From NCBI GenBank assembly GCA_949317995.1, contig OX439038.1, forward strand, positions 72,364,659 to 72,428,658: a stretch of 64,000 nucleotides of DNA. Direction: 5' to 3'. Under the pieces are notes generated by a model. That model had not been told where the DNA came from, searched no databases, and saw nothing but the letters and a program-made list of their open reading frames with translations. A program made the translations under genes and the position numbers. This document shows positions 23,201-32,027 of the stretch, piece after piece; within the stretch, counting starts at the first letter, position 1; each line of letters begins with the position of its first letter. The stretch comes from Acholoe squamosa. Lineage: Eukaryota; Annelida; Polychaeta; Phyllodocida; Polynoidae.

Positions 23201-26200
23201 CGTACCCCCAATTTCAGTACATCCTATAAGACTGCCCAGCATTTTGTTTGGCGTAGAGGACGCGTCTTATACGCGGGAGATTACGGTACATATGTAGGGA
23301 CACAGCAAACTATAAAAGCCGAATAGAGTCTCCTCCGGTTGCCAAATCTCGGCCTCATCTCGTGGATTCACGCAGCTCTCAGTCAAGTTCCATGCAGATT
23401 TCCCTCTTTGTGGTGTTTAATTCTATGGCCACTGACAAATGCCCCTTACACTTTTCCATTCATTTCTGCATATATTTGGATAAAGGATGACTATTTCTTG
23501 AAGATATATATCAGTGAATACCTAGGTCTGAATGATCATTGATCTAGATGAGTTGAAAGTAAACATCCCAAAGAGGGGAAAATGCTGGGAACCTGACTGT
23601 GGGCAGCGTGAATTCACGAGATTTGGCCTGGGATTTGCAACCGGAGAAGACTCTATACCTGGTTAACCTGGTAACTGGTTGACTGTAACTTGTCATTTGG
23701 GCCCAAAGACGGCAGCACAGTCTGCCAAACTTAACAGTGGTGCTTAATTTGTCCACTGGATGGCAGCACCAAGCTATGCCCACTCCCCTTAGTCCTGTAC
23801 TGCTCAGTGCTTTGAGCTAGGAGAAGGTCGGTTGTCGAATGGCTATTTTTAGCATGCCTTAATTTGCTGGGTGAGGCGGGAGGCAGTTCCCACGGTTGTG
23901 ACGTCATACGTCACCAAGCTGTCAGACGGCACTCCTCTTTGTGTGTTATCAACCAGGTTATCAGGTCTGCTATAGACCACTGCAGCAAAAACACGGCGAC
24001 TCCGACCTGGCATTGCGCCATACGGCTGTGGTTAAGGAGGAATCGTTTTTCAAAATCGTTTGTGTATAAATGTAAACAAGATTGATATCATCAATATGAG
24101 GAAACTCATATGACGATTGTCTTTTGTACAGTGGATGGATATTTGCCGTTGTAGTTTGATAGGTTAACATTCCCAGCATCACAGGAAAGCGACAGGAAAG
24201 TGTAGGGGAAAAATATGAAAACTTAAAGTCACTCTTCCACACACTGTTGGTGTATATAGGCCCTAACCATGTCAGTTGTTCAGGGGTGGAAGGGCATGTT
24301 TTTATGTTCCATCGTGTATATTTTTGTTGTTTCCCTTGTTTCTTCTTTAACTGGCAAAGAAGTGTGCGTAAATCAGCCAAGTGCTGCTGTTGAGTTCACT
24401 CACTCACTCTCTCACTCAGGTAAAGAGAAGTGAGGCAATTGCCTTATCTATGGTACAGTGGGAACCCTTTATTCTTCCATGGTGTGGGTATTAAATGAAA
24501 AGAAAAGGAAATATTCTCAATTATTTCACAGTTCCATTTCATACCAGACCTAGAGAAATTCTTCTGACATCAAACTCTTTCGCTGTCTCAAAAACATGAT
24601 ACAAAAGTGAATATTCGGTACATAGAATTCGATCTGAAATGGTTTTAGAATTATTTATTTCCTAATAAGATATCTCCATAGAAATTATTGATCAATTCTT
24701 TTTAGCTACATGTATTCATCATCAAACACCTTTAGCTAATTGTTGATCATCTTAATACTGTTATTTAATACAAATCCTCATCTATAAGGTGGACCCCGAC
24801 TTCAGGCAGATTTTATAAGCGGCAGCTGAGGCTATCTCACTATGCGCCTTATACACCAAGTTTCGTATATGTAATCGTAGTACACCGTAAATTCTCAAAT
24901 AAGCCGCGGCTAGTACCAGAATCCAAATCCAAATGAGCTTTACAGTATCAGCCAAAAGAAGGGGTGCGTCTTAGAGGAGCATATTTGGCACTATAGAACA
25001 GGACTAAAACTCCAATTTTCAAGCAACAAAAGTGGCTTATACGTCCCTCTAAAATCGGGGGTGCAGCTTATACGAAAAAAAATTACGATACTAAGGATTA
25101 GAGGATATTGCGTTGATATAACATGGTCAATATTAATTGGGGCCATAAGATGGGTCATATTCAAGATATTCTGACATTCTTCTAAATGTTAAGTCAGCAT
25201 CTCTATATAAATAACTCAATATGACGAATCCATGCTTCGTCTGTCCTAATGATAACAGGAGAGGCGTGTCTGTACAGCCTTCTATATCATATAAACAGCA
25301 GCATATATGTGAAACCTACTCATTGAGATTCGTGTAAATTTCTCATAGTCTGTATGCGGTTTATACACAGGTTTTCTGATATAGAAACATTGGTAATGAA
25401 TACCATATTTTTAAGTAGCAGTATTCTGCACCAAACTGGTTTCATGACCCTGAGAGGGTTGTGTGGGCATCTTTTTGGTAAACCTACCTTTTGTATAAGG
25501 CCGAGAGAAAAAAGTAATTAGTGGCAGTTTTTTTAGTTTTAGATTGTGTTTATTGTGCATCTCCCAAAAACAGATAAGTGGTAAATGACGTACGATATAG
25601 TTGATATCTTCGTTGTCATGCAATCCATACAAAAATGAAAAGTGAAAAACGAGGAGCATAATTGTAAAAAAGGTGTTCATTATGTCAAGCGGTATCTTAA
25701 TTTGGGGATGTAGATGGGGTCAAGGACAAAAAGTAAAATTGGGAATTTCCATTATTATACCCGGCATCTAATACTTAAAAATACATTAGTGTGGGGCCAA
25801 CTGAGTTATTGACGTTAACTCAATGAAACCTTAGCACAAATTCTCTCATATAAGCCGCGGCTTATACCAGAATCCAAATCAAAATATGGCTTATAGGATC
25901 AGCCAAAAGAAGGGGTGCGGCTTATAGGAGGGGATTTGTCGCTATAGAACAGTACTACAACTACACTTTTCAAGCAAAAAGAAAAAAAAAAGTGGCTTCT
26001 AGCCACCTTTAGAGACGGGGGTGCGGCTTTTACGAGAGAATTTGCGGTAATAATGGGTAAGCATTTTTAGGTCCTGTCTGGGTGAAGAGACAGTAGGTTT
26101 TAGAAAGCTTGATAACTGTCGGGACAGGTACAGCCGGGGGGGCACTCCCTTTATTTTATGTGAATAACTTCTTCCCGTAGAGATAGCATTGCGCGGCCGA

Positions 26201-28555
26201 TCGCCACACCCCCAGTGGCGTAACGTGTGTCGATCCACCACAGCGGCCGATCCAGTACCGTAGCCTCGTTCTGGGTGCGTGTAAACATTCAAAATGGCGG
26301 ACCGCCGCTTGTACGGGGCAATACGGTAACGGATTTTGATAATTTTTCCTTATTTAAACCTCTAAAAACATAAAATAAATATAGAACTAAACTCCCCTGG
26401 TATCCTTGGTGGCCAATCCACCCCTCGGGAGTTGTCTCCCCCGAGGGCTAACGCCCTCGGGGGAGACAACTCCCTCGTGGTGGATCGACCACCTCGTACA
26501 CCACGGTCGTTTAGTTCTATCTATGTATGGCCTATAGTAACCATGTGCATACAAAAACTAAAGGGAAAGGGGTACCTTTTTGACCCTTGCGCCGGATCCG
26601 GCCGGATCCATTATAAGGGGTGTATTTTTGGCTATTTGAGGCCAAAAGGGGTATACTTTTGTGTCTGGGTAACTGACGAAAGTGTCCCTGAAATTGCAGT
26701 GAAAAGGGGTATATTTTGGGTCCTGAATGAGGGAGGTCTCACGCCAAAAAGGAGGTACATTTTCTTATCATTTTCAGAGAGCATTACACCAAAAGGGGTA
26801 TATTTTTTTGGCCCAATTTTTTTATGGCCAATTCAGAAGGGTATCATCTCAAAAGGGTTATGTTTTCTCTAAATTTTATGGGAGTATCCCGCTAAAAGGG
26901 GTATGGTTTTATTTCATGTAGTACCTCGCGTATATAAGGCGCAGCTCACGTATAAGATGCACCCTGAGCTGATGCTAGGCCAAAAGCCAAGGGGTTGATT
27001 TTCGCTCCATCTCGGTATATGTATTATGCGTTTAATGTATGTTATGGGAACGCACAAGTGGATTTACGGGTTAATAATCCACGACCCCGAAGGGGGAGTG
27101 GATTATTAACCCGTAAATCCACGAGTGCGTTCCCATAACATACATTAAGGCATTTATCTCATAGATTCCTCCATTTTGTATTAATTTCTTACCTTATAAC
27201 CCAAGAATTAATCCAGGAGAAGACATTTTGTAAGTGCATCCTATCCGCACGGTTTGCCAAGCCAGCGTAGCCATTGTTTTTACTCCACCCGTCAGACCCT
27301 CGTCTTTCCAACGAATTTTCGGGTATAATCCAAGGATGTCAAGTCCCATACTTCTAGCAGCACCAAATATACGATCTCTAGTTGGTGTTCGCCTACATTT
27401 TGTCTCCATTTTCTTCGAAATAAATAAGAATCCATTGATTTTCCATACCGATCCAACGCACACGGCCCGGTACACGGCCATTGCTTCTTGTTGACAGAGC
27501 GGGTAGGTGCCCGGATGTACCTGACCTACTTTCGGCTGAACCCACTTCCGGCAAGGAGGTCAGCCGGGTCACTCGCGTATCGCTATGGAAAATCAATGGA
27601 TTCTTATATATTTCGAAGAAAATGGAGGAATTTGGCATGGCATGTTCATATAGGATATCTAAGGAAGGTTCTCTGTTAATAACTCCACCAGGCTCCATGG
27701 ATTCTAGGCTAACGAGGTGTGTAAACTTCAGGTATGTCGGAAAAATTTTTCAAATACTGGATGTACTTTGCTATCTATCACCGGTCGGCTTGGTATAGTG
27801 GACAGCGAGCTCGCCTCCTGCCCCAGCGGCCGGGGATCGATTCCCCGTTGAACCCGAAACGGTTTTAACTGGAAATGTATGGAGGAGTTGACTTTGTATA
27901 CTTCTCCAATTTATTAACATGTCCGGAATGAAACCAGCAGCCTCTTGAAGATGTCCAAAAGGTGGTAGAGTAGGGTTATGGCTGGATAATGCACGGGGGT
28001 TATGAGCAAAAAAGCACTGTCCAAGCCAAAATCGTGAGATAATAGGTTATACGCATACCTCCGTATAAGGTTCTATGGCAAGTCACTTTTTCTCAATGAC
28101 CAAACTCAGGTTTTAAATCATATAAAGCTACCCCAGGCATTGAGGATTGATGCTCTATGTCTGCTATGCAGAGTGGAGACTCGCCATGCTAACTGACCCT
28201 ACTAAATCTATACACTCCCACAGGGTCGGCATGAGGCACTCATAGCTAGTCAGGCTATATTGAACTGCTGAAGTAGATATATTATTGAATATCAATGTAT
28301 GGGCATAGTCTTGAAAAGCTCCTTACAGAATTTCTTATGCCAAATCAAAATACTAAACTCAAACTCAGGCTGCTTGTCAGAACTGCATTGACCTACAGGC
28401 ATTATAGACTAGCACGTATCATGCGGCCCCTAAAGGTTTTAATAGTTCTTGTCCTGTTGTTAAAATAGAGTAATAAGAAAAGTTATTTTCCTTATTATTT
28501 TTCAGTTGATGAGCCGTTACAGATACGACCAAACCTGTCGTTTGACGCCAGCTAG
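12124..28555 (+). CDS. ZC3H3: Zinc finger CCCH domain-containing protein 3 (spliced gene, exons 2-11)
   Basis: Ten exons join in a consistent phase to give about 1,129 residues plus an unseen N-terminus, against about 950 in human. Order: a basic, serine-rich region with repeated K-Y-[KS]-[LV]-V motifs (exon 2), conserved tracts in exons 3-6, five CCCH fingers in exons 7-9, then a tail with RRLPSYISIRS and PLQIRPNL, both recognisable in vertebrate ZC3H3. Finger spacings are C8C5C3H, C7C4C3H, C7C4C3H, C7C5C3H and C8C5C3H. In animals ZC3H3 (Smicl) is a nuclear CPSF30-like protein linked to poly(A) tail formation, mRNA export and exosome targeting of polyadenylated nuclear RNA. The exon with the start codon is missing. 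Introns 5 and 10 are long and repeat-filled. Identity is firm; exon ends rest on splice signals and phase only. Confidence 0.95.
14516..14666 (+). CDS. ZC3H3: ZC3H3 exon 3
   Basis: The acceptor is AAATTGCAG and the donor AATAG|GTACAT. The exon encodes GTDLNINQLLGRTV and NKYKFINRGAASVSPRK, which matches the NYKW...SKSPR tract of vertebrate ZC3H3. It enters in phase 1 and leaves in phase 2. Confidence 0.9.
15163..15332 (+). CDS. ZC3H3: ZC3H3 exon 4
   Basis: The exon encodes an arginine-rich stretch followed by VSIGGVVYKTSQRKLTRAS, the counterpart of the IGGVLYKVSANKL tract in vertebrates. The donor AAAAG|GTGAGG is strong. The acceptor CATATGTAAG has a weak pyrimidine tract but is the only one giving an open frame in the required phase. 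Confidence 0.85.
15571..15663 (+). CDS. ZC3H3: ZC3H3 exon 5
   Basis: A 93-base exon between ATTCAAACAG and AGTG|GTAAGT, phase 1 on both sides, so it could be skipped without shifting the frame. It encodes RVSVGGHRYRVTQNRLTLLR, another version of the GG-x-x-Y-[KR]-V element seen in exons 4 and 6. Confidence 0.88.
17111..17240. repeat. Long hairpin P2
   Basis: Arms of about 60 bp. GTATGGGCTAACAGGCACC pairs with its complement near 17215-17233, and GGCATGTATCGTAGGATATC pairs with its complement near 17190-17210. The loop is GTA within GGCC-GTA-GGCC. Near the loop AA (17167-17168) faces GA (17184-17185) in the context ACAAGTGG and CCACGAGT, identical to the outer mismatch of the hairpin at 27032-27147. 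Confidence 0.92.
17246..17740 (-). mobile_element. tRNA-derived SINE-like element with tandem body
   Basis: On the minus strand, GGTGGTCTAGTGGTTAGCAC (A box, near 17735-17716) and GGATCGCGTCCCGG (B box, near 17674) give a tRNA-like head at about 17660-17740. Downstream on that strand come three copies of an ~85 bp unit containing CGGCAGCGGACAGC and ATGCGTCTCGCTGTTATG, then a TTATTGATT-repeat tail at about 17246-17305. The tail ends next to hairpin P2. Tail plus internal promoter is SINE architecture; transcription is inferred. Confidence 0.7.
17857..18060 (+). mobile_element. tRNA-derived SINE-like element
   Basis: The A box TGGCGCAATGCATAG (about 17865) and B box GGTTCGAGCC (17909) are spaced as in tRNA genes. 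The 3' part has three tandem copies of a ~22 bp unit, GTGCTGATATCCACCTCAGA, at about 17980-18040. Confidence 0.65.
18341..18378. repeat. Short perfect palindrome
   Basis: AGTATAGCTCATGTAATT is followed by a three-base loop (CAC or CACA) and its complement. It sits in intron 5. No mismatch of the P1-P5 type is present. Confidence 0.85.
19191..19296 (+). CDS. ZC3H3: ZC3H3 exon 6
   Basis: The acceptor is GGTGCTTTACAG and the donor GCAAG|GTGAGG. It encodes RRLSLGGVKYIQTKPGTLVR, the third GG-V-x-Y element in a row. Phase 1 in, phase 2 out. Confidence 0.9.
19297..19959 (+). other. ZC3H3: ZC3H3 intron 6
   Basis: 663 bases between GTGAGG and TATTGCAG. No repeat or RNA gene is recognised. Confidence 0.7.
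19960..20130 (+). CDS. ZC3H3: ZC3H3 exon 7 (CCCH finger 1)
   Basis: The acceptor is ACATATTGCAG and the donor ACCAG|GTTAGT. An alanine run (seven residues) is followed by the highly conserved KRYCMFYNRFGKCNRGDKC and PYLHDPDKVAVCTR. This is finger 1 (C-x8-C-x5-C-x3-H) plus the first cysteine of finger 2, which continues across the intron. Confidence 0.97.
20131..20754 (+). other. ZC3H3: ZC3H3 intron 7
   Basis: 624 bases. A segment at about 20157-20200 (ATGAATATGACCTTAGCTGT) recurs inverted at about 32340-32395, so it holds part of a dispersed repeat. Confidence 0.65.
20755..20950 (+). CDS. ZC3H3: ZC3H3 exon 8 (CCCH fingers 2-4)
   Basis: The acceptor is AATTGGCAG and the donor GATAAG|GTATTG. 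It encodes RFLRGTCKVTDCPFSH (finger 2), CTHFLRGVCSRDECPYRH (finger 3) and CQDFVNGYCPLGDK, the first two cysteines of finger 4. Finger 4 can only be completed by correct splicing to exon 9. Confidence 0.97.
21670..21741 (+). mobile_element. tRNA-Ala-like sequence, probably a SINE head
   Basis: GGGGATGTAGCTCAGTGGTA and GTCCCGGGTTCAAATCCTGG carry intact A and B boxes. The acceptor stem GGGGATG pairs with TATTTCC using three wobbles. The body resembles tRNA-Ala, but the anticodon stem (GCCGC facing TTGGA) does not pair well and the anticodon is ambiguous, so this is more likely a decayed tRNA or SINE promoter than a working tRNA gene. Confidence 0.65.
21882..22134. mobile_element. Harbinger-like MITE, copy c, abutting the exon 9 acceptor
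   Basis: The ends are GGGAGTGGTCATTTTTAACA and its near-complement, flanked by TTA at 21879-21881 and 22135-22137. Only ACAG separates the right duplication from exon 9. The C-rich right half (about 22078-22108) gives a pyrimidine-rich stretch upstream of the acceptor. Confidence 0.9.
22142..22287 (+). CDS. ZC3H3: ZC3H3 exon 9 (end of finger 4, finger 5)
   Basis: The acceptor is CCTTAACAG and the donor CCAAG|GTACTA. It encodes CKKKH, completing finger 4, then CPKHDGKGTCPDGTKCKLFH (finger 5, C-x8-C-x5-C-x3-H), then a basic tail. It enters in phase 0 from exon 8, and the reconstituted spacing C-x7-C-x5-C-x3-H confirms the join. Confidence 0.95.
22559..22731 (+). CDS. ZC3H3: ZC3H3 exon 10
   Basis: The acceptor is CAAACCTCAG and the donor TTCAG|GTAACT. 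After an acidic stretch (VDVDDRH) comes RRLPSYISIRSEES, the counterpart of the conserved KLPSFISL motif near the end of vertebrate ZC3H3. Phase 2 in, phase 1 out. Confidence 0.92.
22861..23050. mobile_element. MITE of the GTAAATTCTC family
   Basis: GTAAATTCTCGCATATAAGC on the left is matched by the complement of the right end (GCAAGAATTTACG). The interior repeats ATAAGCC or ATAAGCTGCACCC-like words. The next MITE starts three bases further on. Confidence 0.65.
23054..23286. mobile_element. TA-flanked MITE, TATAAGRCGC family, copy 4
   Basis: Flanked by TA at 23052-23053 and 23287-23288, with ends CCGTAATCTCCCGCATAGAA and the complement of CCGTAATCTCCCGCGTATAA. It is nearly identical over most of its length to the copy at 8596-8828. 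Confidence 0.87.
23322..23658. mobile_element. Fold-back element with ~100 bp arms
   Basis: TAGAGTCTCCTCCGGTTGC at the left end pairs with the complement of GCAACCGGAGAAGACTCTA at the right. The similarity runs inward about 100 bp on each side, including TCTCGTGGATTCACGC against its complement. The spacer is about 130 bp. Confidence 0.75.
24883..25088. mobile_element. MITE of the GTAAATTCTC family
   Basis: Left end CACCGTAAATTCTCAAATAA, right end ATACGAAAAAAAATTACGAT, with TA on both sides. The interior shares TACCAGAATCCAAATC and AGCCAAAAGAAGGGGTGCG with the copy at 25834-26047. A fragment of a related element lies just upstream at about 24783-24880. Confidence 0.7.
25834..26047. mobile_element. 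MITE of the GTAAATTCTC family
   Basis: Left end GCACAAATTCTCTCATATAA and right end TTTACGAGAGAATTTGCGG are inverted repeats, flanked by TA. Interior words ATAAGCCGCGGCTTATACCA and GGGGTGCGGCTT are shared with the element at 24883-25088. Confidence 0.72.
26379..26525. repeat. Long hairpin P3
   Basis: TAGAACTAAAC at the left pairs with GTTTAGTTCTA at the right. The inner arm GGGAGTTGTCTCCCCCGAGG pairs perfectly around the loop TAAC. Near 26425 and 26475, TC faces TC; on the minus strand this is CAC-GA-GGG opposite CCC-GA-G, the tandem G-A mismatch shared by P1-P5. The outer half is less regular. Confidence 0.85.
26564..26911 (+). repeat. Spaced motif array, eight AAAAGGGGTATATTTT-like words
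   Basis: The motif occurs near 26564, 26612, 26643, 26700, 26745, 26789, 26850 and 26893, all in one orientation. Spacers of 15-45 bp share little sequence with one another. The open frame that reads KGVYF repeatedly across it is a by-product. It is not CRISPR: the repeat is degenerate and the host is an animal. Confidence 0.7.
27032..27147. repeat. Long hairpin P4
   Basis: Arms of about 56 bp pair around the loop GAA: TTAATGTATGTTATGGGAAC with its complement, and GTGGATTTACGGGTTAATAA with its complement. The only mismatches are two purine pairs. AA (27056-27057) faces GA (27123-27124) in CACAAGTGG and CCACGAGTG, and GA (27083-27084) faces GA (27096-27097) in CCACGACCCC and GGGGGAGTGG. The right side is followed by GGCATTTATCTCATAGATT, similar to the flanks of P5 and, weakly, P2. 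Confidence 0.93.
27405..27640. repeat. Inverted repeat with ~50 bp arms
   Basis: CTCCATTTTCTTCGAAATAA and AAGAATCCATTGATTTTCCA on the left are matched by the complement at about 27581-27640. The spacer is about 130 bp. The arms could form part of a fold-back element; its ends are not resolved. Confidence 0.75.
27784..27860 (+). mobile_element. tRNA-like sequence, probable SINE head or tRNA relic
   Basis: TGGTATAGTGGACAGCG resembles an A box, and GGGGATCGATTCCCC is a clear T-arm with B box. The anticodon and acceptor stems do not fold convincingly, so I do not call an isoacceptor. Confidence 0.5.
28506..28555 (+). CDS. ZC3H3: ZC3H3 exon 11 (last coding exon)
   Basis: The acceptor is ATTATTTTTCAG. 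It encodes VDEPLQIRPNLSFDAS and a TAG stop at 28553-28555. PLQIRPNL matches the terminal PLHIKPRL of vertebrate ZC3H3, so the gene end is secure despite the 5.8 kb intron before it. Phase 1 in. Confidence 0.93.
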
Positions 28556-29348
28556 GAGCCGTAAGGTCGGTAAGGAAGGGACCATTACACCCATCACTCA
28601 GGGACTTGTATAGCGTTTTAGTCACTATCCCAAATTGTTCATATCAATCATAGCTTCAAGTTCATCACATAAAGCATTATAGGATAAATAATACGGTGCC
28701 TTTGCCGTGTTCATTATGCTTACTGATCTACCAGGCTGAAAAACACTACCCTATTCCTTATCAGTCTATCTGATTAAACGTTAACTATGCCTTTTCAAAG
28801 ATAATATGATATCAACAAAGTGGTTTTCAGCTTGGAAGGTCTAGAGCGTTAAAATCATTAGTTCTAATTACTCTGAACTGGCCCACCCAGGCTATGAGAA
28901 AAGCGGAAGAGATACTTGATCGTTACCCGCTAAGATCGCCAGTTTTCTTTCTTTTTGTTTTCTTCTTTTCTTTGGTTCTGATGAGCGCAGTTATAATCAA
29001 AATAAGATTTTCATTTTTCTTCAAGTTGGCCTAAGGTTTGTTTGTTTTTATTTTGGCGAAATGAGATGCCGTTCTTGGAAGGGATACTCTATCGAATTGT
29101 AAGAGTTTTTTTTTTTAGTTTTTTTTTTGTCGTGGTTTAATTTACCCAAGTATTGATGTTAATATGATGATGCCTTTGGTCCCCTATTCAATCTATTGTA
29201 ATACCATATGTTCTTGTGAAAATGTGTAAGTGATTACACGCTTACAATGTCAGAATTAAGTTCTACTTCTGGTCTCACCTCATTTGTGGCATTCAAAAAA
29301 TCATATGCTCAGCATCATAACCATTTCTCCCAATTGAGATATCGGAAA
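28556..29348 (+). other. Probable ZC3H3 3' untranslated region and downstream DNA
   Basis: No AATAAA is close to the stop. The first candidates I see are near 29793 and at 30855-30860, so the 3' end cannot be fixed. T-rich stretches lie near 28945-28975 and 29105-29130. Confidence 0.4.
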
Positions 29349-29459
29349 AACCTGCATATAAGGCGCACCCCCAACTCAAGGCAGCCTTGCTCCCGCGTAT
29401 AAGACCCATGAACGATCTGATTTGTGTATAAGACGCGCCTTATATGCGGGAGATTACGG
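29349..29459. mobile_element. TATAAGRCGC-family MITE, truncated copy 5
   Basis: The right end, ATGCGGGAGATTACGG followed by TA, is intact. The left end is missing; the interior word GCATATAAGGCGCACCCCCA marks where it starts. Confidence 0.7.
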
Positions 29460-29699
29460 TAGTGTGGGCAAACTCAAGTCATCACTGATATGTTGGAGTC
29501 TTTTCATCAACACTGCATTGGTGCATCAATATGACCCTTCAGAAATCTATCAAACACAAAGGGTTATCAACATGCACCAGGGCACTATGCCGCCCTCAAA
29601 GGGTCAACTTATGACATAGGCAGCCTCCCCCAATGGTGCCATTATACAGACGGGTATGGTAAATATTTCCATTTACAGTGTTTGTACTAAATCAGAATG

Positions 29700-29701
<2 letters not shown>

Positions 29702-29776
<75 letters not shown>
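29702..29776. repeat. (AT)n microsatellite, about 37 units
   Basis: An uninterrupted alternating AT tract of about 75 bp. Such tracts readily extrude as cruciforms and are length-variable. Confidence 0.97.
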
Positions 29777-29780
<4 letters not shown>

Positions 29781-30374
29781 AACTACAAAGAAAATAAAAA
29801 GATTAGCCAGCAGGTTACTGTAGAGTAATATTGCCATGTGATTGCCTTGATGTCCAATTTATTTGGACTCAAAATGATAGTCAAAACCTTTATTTCTATC
29901 ATCACAAATGGTGAATCTTCATTATCAGGCCTCTTGTGGGCAATTGTTTTGTAAATCGCCGTGAACAATGGCTCAATTTAGATTCCAAATAGGCTTAGTA
30001 CATTAGTCGACTATGTGACCCTAAAAGTGTTAAAATGAAAACGGAGACTCTTTGATAAGTTGTCTATAAGTATGAATGAAATACGGGATACCGATAAAAG
30101 CACAATGTTTCAAAAAAGAACCCGTCTTGAATAGTAGAAGTGGGAAGTAAACATTTTATGGTTACATTAAATTCTTAAACATTATCTTGAATAAGCACCT
30201 GCCTAGCATAAGCGACAGGGTAGAGGTCCCAAAAAAGAGAGGACTTTCTTGACAAAGAGATGTATTTCCAGCTTCTACTTTAACGGTCGATAATGCATCA
30301 TGCCCATTGGTCGTCATGGTGCACGGATGCTAGGGCTGCATTTTTGCATCATGTCAACTGATGGGCACAACACA
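29777..30374. other. No feature recognised
   Basis: AT-rich sequence. Near 30331 there is a GCTGCATTTTTGCATCATG word of the dispersed motif described in the findings. Confidence 0.4.
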
Positions 30375-30377
30375 TAA

Positions 30378-30632
30378 GGCCTAAAAAATAGTTGTGTTCA
30401 GGTAACGGGGTCGAAAAAAATAAGGGTAGGTAGGTTAATAGTAGGAAAATTAGTTTTGGGGGCCGGCTGTAAATTTTCGCAAATTTTATGTGCGAGATTG
30501 TAAAAAAAAAAATCCAAGTCTCGATAAGTGCTAAAATATCAGATTTTCCCAAAAATGCCATAAAAAAGTTAGGGTAGGGCCAGAAAATTAGGGTAGGTAG
30601 CGTTACCTGAAAACAACACTTTTTTTTAGGCC
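30378..30632. mobile_element. Harbinger-like MITE, GGCCTAAAA family
   Basis: Left end GGCCTAAAAAATAGTTGTGT, matched by the complement of CAACACTTTTTTTTAGGCC at the right, with the similarity running through CAGGTAACG. TAA lies at 30375-30377 and 30633-30635. The interior repeats TTAGGGTAGG words. The element at 56403-56806 has a similar end. Confidence 0.88.
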
Positions 30633-30854
30633 TAAGGACATGAGCGACCCTTAGTACAGTGTTGACAGGCGGAATATGACATGGTCTTTAAGTTTATACG
30701 GAGGAAGCATTTGATACGCAATTTATATCTAGATACATCAAGTTTAAAAACAAAATGGTGCCCCTTCAAAATGTTGAACAGTAATTATTTTATACTGATA
30801 TTGTTCCATTTTATTATCGTTGACCTCTGTATGTGTTATGTATGTGATTGTTTC

Positions 30855-30860
30855 AATAAA
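30855..30860 (+). promoter_or_regulatory. Candidate polyadenylation signal AATAAA
   Basis: AATAAA in TTTCAATAAAGAATAATAAA. It could serve ZC3H3 only with a 3' untranslated region of about 2.3 kb. Chance occurrence is equally likely. Confidence 0.25.
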
Positions 30861-31954
30861 GAATAATAAAAACATTAAGAATTGTGATCGTCTTCTATAT
30901 TATCTAAGAGGATGACCCCATAGTGATATCTTCACCTATTAGGTTCACTCCAAACTTAATCTTATAGGCGCACTAGTAATCCAGCCTCAAGTCTAGGCGG
31001 CACCTTATGTGCGCTATATAGCGTTATATCAAGTTAATGCTTTTCCTATTGGGCATGCCTTATTCGCTCTAATGAGCACACAAGTGCGAAAAATAAATTC
31101 ATAGATGCTTAACAATAATAATTTCTTACAAGCGCACCCCATCCACCTTTTTGATTTATATGTTCTTTGCATTTGGGCTGAAAATACTTCCAAGAAAACC
31201 TTTCAGGTTCATGGTTTAAAAAAAAAGATGTTCATAAGGTGATCAATAACACTGCTGTGTGATTACCCCCGGTGATAACCTTCACCTGTAACAAAAGGGC
31301 TCTCAGAGCATCTAAAATTATCATTAAAACGCGATAACTTCACTTTTTCCAGATAATTTACAGGCCTTTGAGGTATTCTTACAGTAATGAAATGAATAGA
31401 AGGGATTCCAGAATATGAGACATGGTCAGCATCGAGGGCTGTCTTGCTCACATGGTCAGCATCGAGGGCTGTCTTGCTCAGTATCGCCGCATTGATAACC
31501 CTCGTATATTTGCGATTGTGGCGCACCTCTTTCTATATTAGGGACGAGTCAAGTGCCTTAATAGGTGGGGGGTTTGGTTGATTTAAGGGGGGGGGGGGTT
31601 TGTAAAAGAAAAAAAAAGGCTGGGGGGGGGGGGCAAAACTCCATAAACCTACATGCTGGGAAGGGGGGGGGGGGTAAAAACTAAATAGAATGTTTCTAGT
31701 ACATGTACTCATCATTCCGCATACATGTATGTTTATGCATTTTTTATCGTAGGGGGGGTTACAAAATCATTTCTCAGTATTCTCTTCCCCCGCTAACATT
31801 CTATCAAGTCCCACCAGCTGGCAATAAATATCTAGTGGCCAGTCAAAAATGTCTATCCATGAAGAGATTGTGCGCTCATTGTAGTAAATGTAATATATGT
31901 ACATGACATACTTCAACTTAACTCATTAAATGAAAGGCATTCACATCAAATCTA
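30861..31954. other. Gene-free; small tandem duplication and G-tract region
   Basis: A 29 bp segment, ACATGGTCAGCATCGAGGGC plus following bases, is duplicated in tandem at about 31421-31479. G tracts of 7-13 occur at about 31565-31675, four or more in 110 bp, so the plus strand could form a G-quadruplex. No coding exon is seen. Confidence 0.6.
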
Positions 31955-32027
31955 GCTTAAAATTCTAAACTCTCATCTCTGTACCGCGGTACATAGATGA
32001 GAGTTTAGAATTTTAAGCTAATCAAAT
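31955..32027. repeat. Palindrome
   Basis: TAGCTTAAAATTCTAAACTC pairs with its complement around a centre GTACCGCGGTAC. It is nearly perfect over about 34 bp per arm. The tandem G-A mismatch of P1-P5 is not present. Confidence 0.88.

Larger units (their letters stand above)
22732..28505 (+). other. ZC3H3: ZC3H3 intron 10, about 5.8 kb, repeat-rich
   Basis: The intron carries at least five inverted-repeat elements, two long hairpins (P3, P4), a spaced-motif array (26564-26911), another inverted repeat (27405-27640) and a tRNA-like unit (27784-27860). Nothing coding is recognised in the gaps 23660-24780, 25090-25830, 26050-26370 and 27900-28505. Confidence 0.8.

Noticed and set aside
26432..26872. 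146-residue open frame with repeated KGVYF
   Set aside because: It is a translation of the spaced AAAAGGGGTATATTTT words; there are no splice-bounded or domain features, and it starts inside a hairpin.
26564..26911. CRISPR-like array
   Set aside because: The repeats are degenerate, about 16 bp, unevenly spaced and lie in an intron of an animal gene.
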